Positions 1 through 5,869 of a DNA stretch of 11,839 nucleotides are shown one piece after another; position 1 is the first letter of the stretch; each line of letters begins with the position of its first letter. This DNA comes from Flavobacteriales bacterium (GTDB taxonomy: Bacteria > Bacteroidota > Bacteroidia > Flavobacteriales_F > PHOS-HE28). The notes under the pieces are model-generated. The model had not been told where the DNA came from. It searched no databases and saw only the letters and a program-made list of their open reading frames with translations. The DNA lies in assembly GCA_025455765.1 (NCBI GenBank), contig JALOLX010000094.1:1-11839 (forward strand), written 5' to 3'. The translations under genes were made by a program, and so were the position numbers.

Positions 1-1
1 C

Positions 2-862
2 ACACCGCCGGCCACGCCAGCACAGCGCATCGGCATCACGGGCATCCCCGGCGTGGGCAAAAGCACCCTGATCGATGCCTTGGGAACGGCGCTGGTGGAA
101 GCCGGTCACCGGGTGGCCGTGCTCGCCGTGGACCCCACCAGCCAGCGCAGCGGCGGCAGCATCCTGGGCGACAAGACCCGCATGGAACGCCTCACCCAGC
201 TGGAGGCCGCCTTCGTGCGCCCCACGGCAGCCGGAGGCACCCTCGGCGGTGTGGCCCGTCGCACACGTGAGACCATCCTGCTCTGCGAGGCCGCTGGCTA
301 CGACCGCATCCTGGTGGAGACCGTGGGTGTGGGCCAGAGCGAATGGGAGGTGGACCGCATGACCGACCTCAACCTGCTGCTGATGATCGCAGGAGCGGGC
401 GACGAACTGCAGGGCATCAAGCGCGGCATCATGGAAAGCGCGGACCTGGTGGTGCTCACCAAGGTGGAAGGCGACCAGCGCCCCCGCGCCGAAGCCGCCG
501 CTCGCGACCTGCGCAACGCCATCCACCTGCTACCTGTGCGGCCCAGTGGGGAACACCCACCCGTGCTCCTGGTGAGCGCATTGACCGGCGAAGGGATCGC
601 GGGTCTGGCCTCCGAACTGGAACGGCGCCACACAACGGCATTGGAGCGCGGGTCGCTCCACGCACGTCGCCAGGAACAGGCGCGCCATTGGATGCGCCAC
701 GCCGTGTTGGAAGGCTTGCGCGAGCGCCTGAGCAACGACCCGCTCGTGGCCGCGCGCTACGCCGAGCTGGAAACTGCTGTGCAAGCCGGAAGCCTCAGCC
801 CCTTCGAGGCGGCCGATCAGGTGATGGCGCTCTTCAGAACAGGCGACGCACCTCGTCCTTGA
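2..862 (+). CDS. meaB: MeaB/ArgK-type GTPase, methylmalonyl-CoA mutase chaperone (5' end outside window)
   Basis: The frame is open from base 2, so the gene starts before the window; the GTG at 53 lies inside the P-loop and is not a start. Visible motifs are the Walker A segment ITGIPGVGKST (about 35-67), the family hallmark GGSILGDKTRM soon after, and ETVGVGQSE as the G3 region. Members of this family are G3E P-loop GTPases that load or protect adenosylcobalamin in methylmalonyl-CoA mutase in the cytoplasm. The visible part is 286 codons; family members usually have about 320-340, so a few dozen N-terminal residues are missing. The G4 motif, normally N/TKxD, reads TKVEGD (458-475), with Glu where Asp is expected, which could change nucleotide specificity or be tolerated. 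The 3' end overlaps the convergent downstream gene by 29 bases. The family call is secure; the mutase partner is not visible here. Confidence 0.92.
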   Translation, partial: TPPATPAQRIGITGIPGVGKSTLIDALGTALVEAGHRVAVLAVDPTSQRSGGSILGDKTRMERLTQLEAAFVRPTAAGGTLGGVARRTRETILLCEAAGYDRILVETVGVGQSEWEVDRMTDLNLLLMIAGAGDELQGIKRGIMESADLVVLTKVEGDQRPRAEAAARDLRNAIHLLPVRPSGEHPPVLLVSALTGEGIAGLASELERRHTTALERGSLHARRQEQARHWMRHAVLEGLRERLSNDPLVAARYAELETAVQAGSLSPFEAADQVMALFRTGDAPRP

Positions 863-1358
863 GCAGCAGGATGGCCTCCTGAGAGGGCGTTGCGGAGAGC
901 TTGCCCGCGTTCTCGAAGATCTTCCGGCTCAGCTCTGTGGCCGACACACCTTCGCCCACCTGCTCAAAGCTCAGGTTCACCAAGCGGATGGTCTCCTCCT
1001 TGGCCTGCTTCACGCGCGCCCACGCCTTGTCGCTCACGTACACCTGCTGGGTCACGTTGTGGTCCAGCTCCTCACGCACCGTGGCGATCAGTTCGCCGTG
1101 CAGGGTGCGGGCGCTCATGTTGGTCTTGTGGACGCGCAGCACGAGCGGCCCGGGCGCGATGCGTTCCAGGTAGAGCGTAAGGCGTTCATAGGCCTGCAGC
1201 CGCAGCGGCAGCACCTGTTTGTGGTCGTCCTTGCGCAGCTCGGTCTGCCGCTCAGTGGCCTGCGCGGCGAAGAACTGTTTCAGGGTGTAGAAGGCGGTGA
1301 GGAAGACCAGCAGCGAAGGCAGCACGGCCACGAGCACAAGGGTCCAGGGTTCGTTCAT
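834..1358 (-). CDS. DUF7935-like single-pass membrane protein of unknown function
   Basis: A 174-residue protein. Residues about 5-28 form one hydrophobic N-terminal membrane segment (LVLVAVLPSLLVFLTAFYTL). It is followed by a charged helical cytoplasmic-type region with the conserved-looking stretch LPLRLQAYERLTLYLERI, then EELDHNVTQQVYVS and a C-terminal LKDEVRRLF. I recognise this pattern as a widespread Bacteroidota family of unknown function (DUF7935 from memory). The ATG at 1356-1358 puts the membrane helix right at the N-terminus, and I see no better start. The gene is transcribed toward meaB, and its last 29 bases overlap the end of meaB on the other strand. It diverges from the aminotransferase operon across about 130 bases. 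No catalytic motif is visible, so no function is assigned. Confidence 0.8.
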   Translation of the reverse strand: MNEPWTLVLVAVLPSLLVFLTAFYTLKQFFAAQATERQTELRKDDHKQVLPLRLQAYERLTLYLERIAPGPLVLRVHKTNMSARTLHGELIATVREELDHNVTQQVYVSDKAWARVKQAKEETIRLVNLSFEQVGEGVSATELSRKIFENAGKLSATPSQEAILLLKDEVRRLF

Positions 1359-1428
1359 GGTGGATAAAGCGGTGGACGAATATCGGCATCGCCCGGCGCT
1401 TCACGGATAACGCCCGGAACAGCTTGCT

Positions 1429-1436
1429 TAGTTTTG
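1429..1436 (+). promoter_or_regulatory. Candidate Bacteroidota -7 promoter element for the aminotransferase-kinase-ubiE operon
   Basis: TAGTTTTG matches the Bacteroidota -7 consensus TAnnTTTG exactly. It lies in the divergent gap, 52 bases before the preferred aminotransferase ATG at 1488. No convincing TTG -33 element is present 19-21 bases upstream, so the call rests on the -7 match and the location only. Confidence 0.4.
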
Positions 1437-1487
1437 CCCCCTTCCCGGTGAGGCCCGGCCCAACGAATGCCGCCCACCGCTCCACGC

Positions 1488-2666
1488 ATGCATCTGTCCC
1501 CCACCGTCGCCAACATCCAGGAACCCGCCACCCTGCTGATGGCCCGCCGCAGCCGCGAACTGCGTGCCCAAGGCCGCGACATCATCGACCTCAGCCTCGG
1601 CGAACCCGACCACGATCCGCCCGCCTTCGCCCTTGAGGCCGCCCACGAGGCCCTGCGTGGCCCATGGCACAAGTACACCCCGGTGAACGGCTACCTCGAT
1701 CTGCGCGAAGCCATTGCCCGCAAGTTCGAGCGCGACAATGGGCTCTCCTACACCGCCGAACAGATCGTGGTGAGCACCGGCGCCAAGCAGAGCATCATGA
1801 ACGTGGTGATGAGCCTGGTGGGTCCCGGCGACGAAGTGGTGATCCCCGCGCCGTACTGGGTGAGCTACTCCGAGCAGGTGCGCCTGGCCGGTGGCACGCC
1901 CGTGCTGGTGCACTCCTCCATCGATGAGGATTGGAAGCCGCCCGTGGAGCGCATTGCCGCCGCCATCACCCCCCGCACCCGCCTGCTGATGTTCAGCTCG
2001 CCCTGCAACCCCAGCGGATCGGTGCTCAGCCTGGCCGAGCTGGAGGCCTTGGCCGATGTGGTGCGCCAACACCCCGAGCTCTACGTCATCGCGGACGAGA
2101 TCTACGAGCACATCGTGTTCGATGGCAAGCACCACAGCTTCGCCGCCTTGCCGGGCATGGCCGAACGCACCATCACCGTGAACGGTCTCAGCAAGGCCTG
2201 GGCCCTCACCGGCTGGCGCGTGGGCTACATCGGTGCCCCCACCTGGATCGCCCAGGCCGCCACCAAGGTGCAAGGCCAGTTCACCAGTGGCACCAACAGC
2301 ATCGCCCAGCGCGTGGCCAAAGCCTGCGTGGAGGCCGATCCCGCCCAGCTGCAACCCATGCGCGCCGACTTTCTGCGCCGCCGCGACCTCGTGCTGAACG
2401 CCGTACGGAACATCCCCGGCTGGCGCGCCAACGTGCCCCAAGGTGCCTTCTACCTGCTGCCCGATGTGAGCAGCTCCATCAACGGCACCACCATCCGCGG
2501 TTCGGTGGACCTGAGCCTGCACCTGCTGGACGCCGCCGGCGTGAGCCTGGTGGAAGGCCGTTCCTTCGGCGCCGAGCACACCCTGCGCATCAGCTACGCC
2601 ACCAGCGACGCCAAGCTCACCGAGGCCATGGCACGCGTGGCCAAGGCCGTGGCCGCCCTTCAATGA
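1488..2666 (+). CDS. Class I PLP-dependent aminotransferase, aspartate aminotransferase-like
   Basis: Fold-type I aminotransferase of the bacterial Ib aspartate aminotransferase group; it transfers an amino group between an L-amino acid, probably aspartate, and 2-oxoglutarate in the cytoplasm. The ATG at 1488 gives 392 residues beginning MHLSPTVANIQEPATL, which matches the family N-terminus. An in-frame ATG at 1467 would add seven proline-rich residues (399 in total). Numbered from 1488, the substrate loop SLGEPD is near residues 36-41, STGAKQ near 96-101, CNPSGS carries the conserved Asn (about 174), the cofactor Asp is in IADEIYEH (about 203), the Schiff-base Lys is in NGLSKAW (about 236), and the carboxylate-binding Arg is in LRISYATS (about 367). 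All key residues are present. It is the first gene of a tight plus-strand run, with the kinase starting 4 bases after its stop. Exact substrate specificity cannot be read from the sequence. Confidence 0.93.
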   Translation: MHLSPTVANIQEPATLLMARRSRELRAQGRDIIDLSLGEPDHDPPAFALEAAHEALRGPWHKYTPVNGYLDLREAIARKFERDNGLSYTAEQIVVSTGAKQSIMNVVMSLVGPGDEVVIPAPYWVSYSEQVRLAGGTPVLVHSSIDEDWKPPVERIAAAITPRTRLLMFSSPCNPSGSVLSLAELEALADVVRQHPELYVIADEIYEHIVFDGKHHSFAALPGMAERTITVNGLSKAWALTGWRVGYIGAPTWIAQAATKVQGQFTSGTNSIAQRVAKACVEADPAQLQPMRADFLRRRDLVLNAVRNIPGWRANVPQGAFYLLPDVSSSINGTTIRGSVDLSLHLLDAAGVSLVEGRSFGAEHTLRISYATSDAKLTEAMARVAKAVAALQ

Positions 2667-2670
2667 ACGC

Positions 2671-3669
2671 ATGAACGACGCGCTGCGCTCCTTCCTTCAA
2701 GGCATCCCGGCCACCCGTATGCTGGTGGTGGGCGATGTGATGGTGGACGCCTACCTCTGGGGCCGCGTGGACCGCATCAGCCCTGAAGCACCCGTGCCCG
2801 TGGTGCAGGTCACGCGCCGCAGCGCACGGCTGGGCGGAGCCGCCAACGTGGCCATCAACGCACATGCCCTGGGTGCGATGCCCACCGTGCTCAGCGTGGT
2901 AGGCGATGATGCCCAGGGCGCCCAGCTCATCGACCTCTTCCGCGAACAGGGCCTGCCGGTGGATGGGCTGCTGCGCTCCGCTGAACGCCGCACTACGGTG
3001 AAGACCCGCATCATCAGCGGCCACCAGCATGTGGTGCGTGTGGACGAGGAGCAGGAGGACGACCTGGCACCCGCCGATGAGCAGCGCCTGCTGGATGAAG
3101 CGGCACGCCTCATCGCCACTGTGAAGCCGCAGGTGATCGTGCTGGAGGACTACAACAAGGGCGTGCTCACCGAAGCCGTCATCACCGGCCTCATCGCCCA
3201 GGCTGCGGCAGCGGGCATTCCAGTGGCGGTGGACCCCAAGCGCGCGAACTTCTTCGCCTACCGCGGCGTTGCCCTGTTCAAGCCTAATCTGAAGGAGCTC
3301 CGCGAAGGCCTGAAGACCGAGGTGGATCCGGCCGATGAAGCGTCGGTGGAACGGGCCATTGATGCCCTGCACCACCGCTTGAACAACCGCATTTCCATGA
3401 TCACCCTCAGCGAACACGGTGTGCAGGTGAAGGCCGAAGGCCACGGCCAACGCTTCCCAGCCCACCCGCGCAAGATCGTGGACGTGAGCGGCGCGGGCGA
3501 CACGGTGATCGCGGTGGCCGCACTGGCCTTGGCACAACATCTGCCGCCCGCCCACATCGCCCAACTGGCCAACCTGGCCGGCGGTCTGGTGTGCGAGGAA
3601 GTGGGTGTGGTGCCGCTCTCCCTGGAACGATTCAGCGCCGAATGCGCACGCCTCAACCTGCCCCAATGA
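2671..3669 (+). CDS. rfaE1: PfkB-family D-glycero-beta-D-manno-heptose-7-phosphate kinase-like protein (RfaE1/HldE kinase domain)
   Basis: A 332-residue ribokinase/PfkB-fold sugar kinase resembling the N-terminal kinase half of HldE, which phosphorylates heptose-7-phosphate at O1 on the route to ADP-heptose for lipopolysaccharide. Visible features are VVGDVMVDAYLWG near the start (residues 19-31), the Gly-rich GGAANVAINA (55-64), KPNLKE (204-209) and the PfkB signature DVSGAGDT (271-278), with Asp277 as the expected catalytic base. The C-terminal nucleotidyltransferase domain of two-domain HldE is absent, so this is the stand-alone kinase form common in Bacteroidota. It begins 4 bases after the aminotransferase stop, and its stop codon overlaps the ubiE start (ATGA), implying translational coupling. 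An alternative is another PfkB sugar kinase, but the EAPVPVV and GGAANVA segments favour RfaE1. Confidence 0.85.
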   Translation: MNDALRSFLQGIPATRMLVVGDVMVDAYLWGRVDRISPEAPVPVVQVTRRSARLGGAANVAINAHALGAMPTVLSVVGDDAQGAQLIDLFREQGLPVDGLLRSAERRTTVKTRIISGHQHVVRVDEEQEDDLAPADEQRLLDEAARLIATVKPQVIVLEDYNKGVLTEAVITGLIAQAAAAGIPVAVDPKRANFFAYRGVALFKPNLKELREGLKTEVDPADEASVERAIDALHHRLNNRISMITLSEHGVQVKAEGHGQRFPAHPRKIVDVSGAGDTVIAVAALALAQHLPPAHIAQLANLAGGLVCEEVGVVPLSLERFSAECARLNLPQ

Positions 3670-4382
3670 GCGTTACTCCCTACTCGCCGGAAGGCAGCAA
3701 GCGTGAACAGGTCGAACAGATGTTCGATGCCATCTCGCCCCGGTACGACCTGCTGAACCGGGTCTTCTCCCTGGGCATCGATCAGGGCTGGCGCCGCCGC
3801 GTGATCCGCCTGCTGGGCCGCGAACCGGTGGAGCATCTGCTGGACGTGGCCACTGGCACCGCCGACCTCGCCATCCTGGGCAGCACCAAGGCGGCGCGTG
3901 TCACCGGGGTGGACATCAGCGAGGGCATGTTGTCCAAGGGGCGCGAGAAGGTGGACCGCCGTGGCCTCGCCAAGCGGGTGGTGCTGCAGCGCGCCGACAG
4001 TGCCGCGCTGCCCTTCCCCGATGCCACCTTCGATGCGGTCACCGTGGCCTTCGGGGTGCGCAATTTCGAAGAGCTGGAACGCGGCCTGCGCGAAATGCTG
4101 CGGGTGCTGAAGCCCAACGGCCGCCTCTTCGTGCTGGAGTTCTCCAAGCCCCAGCGCACGCCCATGCGGCAGCTGTTCCGCTTCTACTTCCACCGCGTGA
4201 TGCCCGTGGTGGGCCGCTCGGTGAGCAAGGACAGTGCGGCCTACACCTACCTACCCAAGAGCGTGGAGGCCTTCCCCGAGGGCGAGGCCTTCCTGCAGCT
4301 CTTGCGCAGCGCTGGCGGCCGTGAATGCACCGCAGAAGCCCTCACCGGGGGCATCGCCACCCTGTATTTCGCCCGCAAGTGA
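3666..4382 (+). CDS. ubiE: Demethylmenaquinone methyltransferase (UbiE/MenG)
   Basis: A 238-residue class I SAM-dependent methyltransferase that carries out the last C-methylation of menaquinone synthesis; in Bacteroidota, which use menaquinone, menG is an equally good name. The start at 3666 (ATGA overlap with the kinase stop) gives MSVTPYSPEG, and the N-terminal signature MFDAISPRYDLLNRVFSLG follows directly (residues 19-37). Other marks are SAM motif I LDVATGTADLA (59-69), GVDISEGML (81-89), and the UbiE signatures around FPDATFDAVTVAFGVRNF (117-134) and LKPNGRLFVLEFSKP (148-162), plus YLPKSVEAFP near 195-204. Upstream in-frame extension to 3591 lies inside the kinase gene and is rejected. 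The next gene, porT, starts 56 bases downstream, a neighbour pair familiar in Bacteroidota. Confidence 0.95.
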   Translation: MSVTPYSPEGSKREQVEQMFDAISPRYDLLNRVFSLGIDQGWRRRVIRLLGREPVEHLLDVATGTADLAILGSTKAARVTGVDISEGMLSKGREKVDRRGLAKRVVLQRADSAALPFPDATFDAVTVAFGVRNFEELERGLREMLRVLKPNGRLFVLEFSKPQRTPMRQLFRFYFHRVMPVVGRSVSKDSAAYTYLPKSVEAFPEGEAFLQLLRSAGGRECTAEALTGGIATLYFARK

Positions 4383-4419
4383 CCGGCGCCGATCCGCAGC
4401 GCACACACGGATCGCCTCC

Positions 4420-4427
4420 TACCTTCG
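4420..4427 (+). promoter_or_regulatory. Possible -7 promoter element for porT
   Basis: TACCTTCG differs from TAnnTTTG at one position and sits in a CCTACCTTCG context 12 bases before the porT ATG. No TTG lies at the expected upstream spacing. If real, it would give porT its own very short-leader transcript besides read-through from ubiE. Confidence 0.3.
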
Positions 4428-4438
4428 TTGCCTGTATC

Positions 4439-5173
4439 ATGTCCGCTGCTTCCCTGCTCCGCTCCCTCGCCTTGGTGCTGCTCCTGGCAGGCCCTTCCAT
4501 GGTCCATGCCCAGAGCAGCGGTGGCGTGAAGGTGGAGAACCTGCCCAACTTCGACCTGCGCCGCTTCCACTTCGGCTTTCTGCTCAGCTACAACACCAGC
4601 GACTTCTACACCCGCTTGCGCAGCCGGGCGCCCTTCACCGACTCCCTGTTGGTGCTCAACCACCAGCGCCGTCCGGGCTTCAACCTGGGCATCGTGGCCT
4701 CGCTGAACATGGGAAGGAATCTCAGTCTTCGCTTCCTGCCCACGCTGTCCTTCCAAGAGCGTGTGCTCGAGTACCAGTTCCGCGCTCCATCCGGCGAGAC
4801 CGAATTCTTCCTGAAGCCCGTGGAAAGCACCTACCTGGAGTTCCCCCTGCTGGTGAAGCTGCGCAGCGACCGCATCAACAACTTCGCCGTGTACCTCATC
4901 GGTGGCGGCAAGTTCAGCATCGACATGGCCAGCCAGAAGGACGTGAACCAGGCGCTGGACGACGAGACCATCATCAAGCTGGCCAAGTACGACTACAGCG
5001 CCGAGGTGGGCGGCGGCTTCGACTTCTTCCTCCAGTACTTCAAGTTCGGCATCGAGCTGAAGACCGGCATCGGCATCCCCAACCTCCTCGTACGCGATGG
5101 CACCCGCTTCGACCTGCCGCTGGACGGCCTCCGCTCGAAGACGTACGTGTTGACGTTCACGTTCGAGGGGTGA
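4439..5173 (+). CDS. porT: PorT-family outer-membrane beta-barrel protein of the type IX secretion system
   Basis: A 244-residue secreted protein. Residues 1-24 form a signal peptide (hydrophobic SLALVLLLAGPSMVHA) with probable cleavage at HA|QS. The mature part has alternating short strands typical of a small PorT/OmpA-like barrel: LRRFHFGFLLSYN, PGFNLGIVASLNM, LSLRFLPTLSFQER, YLEFPLLVKLRSD, FAVYLIGGGKFS, a glycine-rich SAEVGGGFDFF and a closing strand ending TFTFEG. PorT (SprT in gliding species) is required for T9SS export, and placement directly after ubiE is characteristic. The ATG at 4439 is chosen because it puts the signal peptide at the N-terminus; in-frame extension upstream runs into ubiE. 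Two downstream proteins in this window carry T9SS sorting domains and would be substrates of this machinery. Confidence 0.88.
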   Translation: MSAASLLRSLALVLLLAGPSMVHAQSSGGVKVENLPNFDLRRFHFGFLLSYNTSDFYTRLRSRAPFTDSLLVLNHQRRPGFNLGIVASLNMGRNLSLRFLPTLSFQERVLEYQFRAPSGETEFFLKPVESTYLEFPLLVKLRSDRINNFAVYLIGGGKFSIDMASQKDVNQALDDETIIKLAKYDYSAEVGGGFDFFLQYFKFGIELKTGIGIPNLLVRDGTRFDLPLDGLRSKTYVLTFTFEG

Positions 5174-5208
5174 TCGAACCTGTTCGCGCAGCTGCCTTTG
5201 CGTGCAAT

Positions 5209-5233
5209 GGCCGGGATCCGGCCCGATCTTTCC
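5209..5233 (+). terminator. Possible terminator hairpin after porT
   Basis: A perfect 6-base stem, GGCCGG (5209-5214) and CCGGCC (5218-5223), with a 3-base loop lies 36 bases after the porT stop. It is followed by CGATCTTTCC, a weak T tract. Its position fits the end of the core block; the poor U run keeps confidence low. Confidence 0.4.
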
Positions 5234-5269
5234 ACATTTGTTAAATCTTGGAGAACTGACATTGATCAG

Positions 5270-5300
5270 TTGCAAATGCCGTGTTGATCGACTAAGTTCG
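5270..5300 (+). promoter_or_regulatory. Candidate Bacteroidota promoter for the surface-protein block
   Basis: TTG at 5270-5272 and TAAGTTCG at 5293-5300 are 20 bases apart, close to the Bacteroidota -33/-7 arrangement (TTG, 19-21 bases, TAnnTTTG), with one mismatch in the -7 element. Initiation would fall near 5305-5310, just before the ATG at 5319. The -7 element sits inside the inverted repeat 5283-5306, which could act as an operator. Confidence 0.4.
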
Positions 5301-5306
5301 ATCAAC
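5283..5306. repeat. Perfect 9+9 inverted repeat over the candidate -7 element
   Basis: GTTGATCGA (5283-5291) and TCGATCAAC (5298-5306) are exact reverse complements around the 6-base centre CTAAGT. No T run follows, so a terminator is unlikely. The overlap with a promoter-like -7 element suggests a binding site for a dimeric regulator, which is inference. Confidence 0.6.
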
Positions 5307-5320
5307 AATTCGCTTGTTAT

Positions 5321-5348
5321 GCACACGGCACACGGCACACGGCACACG
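5321..5348 (+). repeat. Four perfect tandem copies of the 7-base unit GCACACG
   Basis: The unit GCACACG occurs four times without error. The first G is also the G of an ATG at 5319-5321. Seven is not a multiple of three, so gain or loss of a unit shifts the frame read from that ATG. With four units the frame ends at TGA 5388-5390; with five or two it would run into the adhesin frame that contains ATG 5396. Similar GC-rich heptamer tracts could also be plain intergenic repeats. Confidence 0.85.
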
Positions 5349-5395
5349 GGCTTCGGGCAAGCATTGAACGTTCGTACCGTTATCTACTGATCGCG

Positions 5396-5869
5396 ATGCT
5401 CACCTCAGGCTCCACGATCAGCCTGTGGGGCCAGGTACTGGAGGCCAGCCTAAGTCCGTCCATCTACAACGGCTACAACATCTCGTGCTTCGGGAAAAAG
5501 GATGGGGCGCTTGATGCCACCGTGGCCGGTGGAACACCACCCTATACCTATCAATGGTCAACCGGTGATGTCACCGAGGACCTCAGCGGGCTGCCGAGCG
5601 GCTATTACGAGCTAACGGTAGCAGATGCTGTTGGTGATAAGGTACAGGTCGCCTACACCTTGACCGAACCGGAGGACATGAAGGTGGAACTGGATCCCTT
5701 CAAGTACCCCAGTGGCCATAACGTTAGCTGCTACGAGTGCTACAACGGCAGCATCGATGTCACCGTTTCCTACGGCGTTCCGCCCTACACCTATCCTATG
5801 ATTGGGGCGATGAGGTCTTCACGCAGGACCGTTCAGGACTTGGTGCGCTGGTGTATAAGGTGCGTGTGA
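5396..5869 (+). CDS. SprB-repeat surface protein, N-terminal fragment (frameshifted)
   Basis: This reading frame carries one and a half SprB-type (Ig-like) adhesin repeats. The first is GYNISCFGKKDGALDATVAGG...PPYTYQWSTG...LPSGYYELTVADA (residues about 26-90). The second starts SGHNVSCYECYNGSIDVTVSYG and reaches PPYTY at residue 133. After codon 133 (TAT at 5792-5794) the sequence stops looking like the family and ends at 5869, while the expected continuation SYDWGDEVFTQ is found one frame back. The start at 5396 leaves a clipped signal peptide (LTSGSTISLWG|QVLEA). In-frame codons upstream encode SYRYLLIA, which would complete it, but they have no ATG, GTG or TTG. Such repeats occur in secreted adhesins of Bacteroidota, including the gliding adhesin SprB. 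The whole gene may be a pseudogene, or the assembly may have lost one T. Confidence 0.75.
   Translation: MLTSGSTISLWGQVLEASLSPSIYNGYNISCFGKKDGALDATVAGGTPPYTYQWSTGDVTEDLSGLPSGYYELTVADAVGDKVQVAYTLTEPEDMKVELDPFKYPSGHNVSCYECYNGSIDVTVSYGVPPYTYPMIGAMRSSRRTVQDLVRWCIRCV

Noticed and set aside
1428..2672. A 414-codon open frame on the minus strand opposite the aminotransferase
   Set aside because: It is a Gly/His/Ala-rich shadow of a GC-rich gene whose plus-strand frame has all aminotransferase motifs.
3591..3665. Upstream extension of the ubiE frame
   Set aside because: It lies in the end of the kinase gene and adds non-homologous residues; ATG 3666 fits the family start and the ATGA overlap.
2617..3666. 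A 349-codon open frame on the minus strand opposite the kinase
   Set aside because: Low-complexity His/Gly-rich shadow; the plus strand encodes a complete PfkB kinase.
5319..5390. A short peptide from ATG 5319 as a gene in its own right
   Set aside because: It is 23 codons, mostly encoded by the 7-base repeat; it is more meaningful as an out-of-phase start than as a product.
5785..5805. Programmed -1 ribosomal frameshifting in the surface-protein gene
   Set aside because: No X XXY YYZ slippery heptamer is present at the shift point (ACC TAT CCT), and no clear downstream hairpin was seen.
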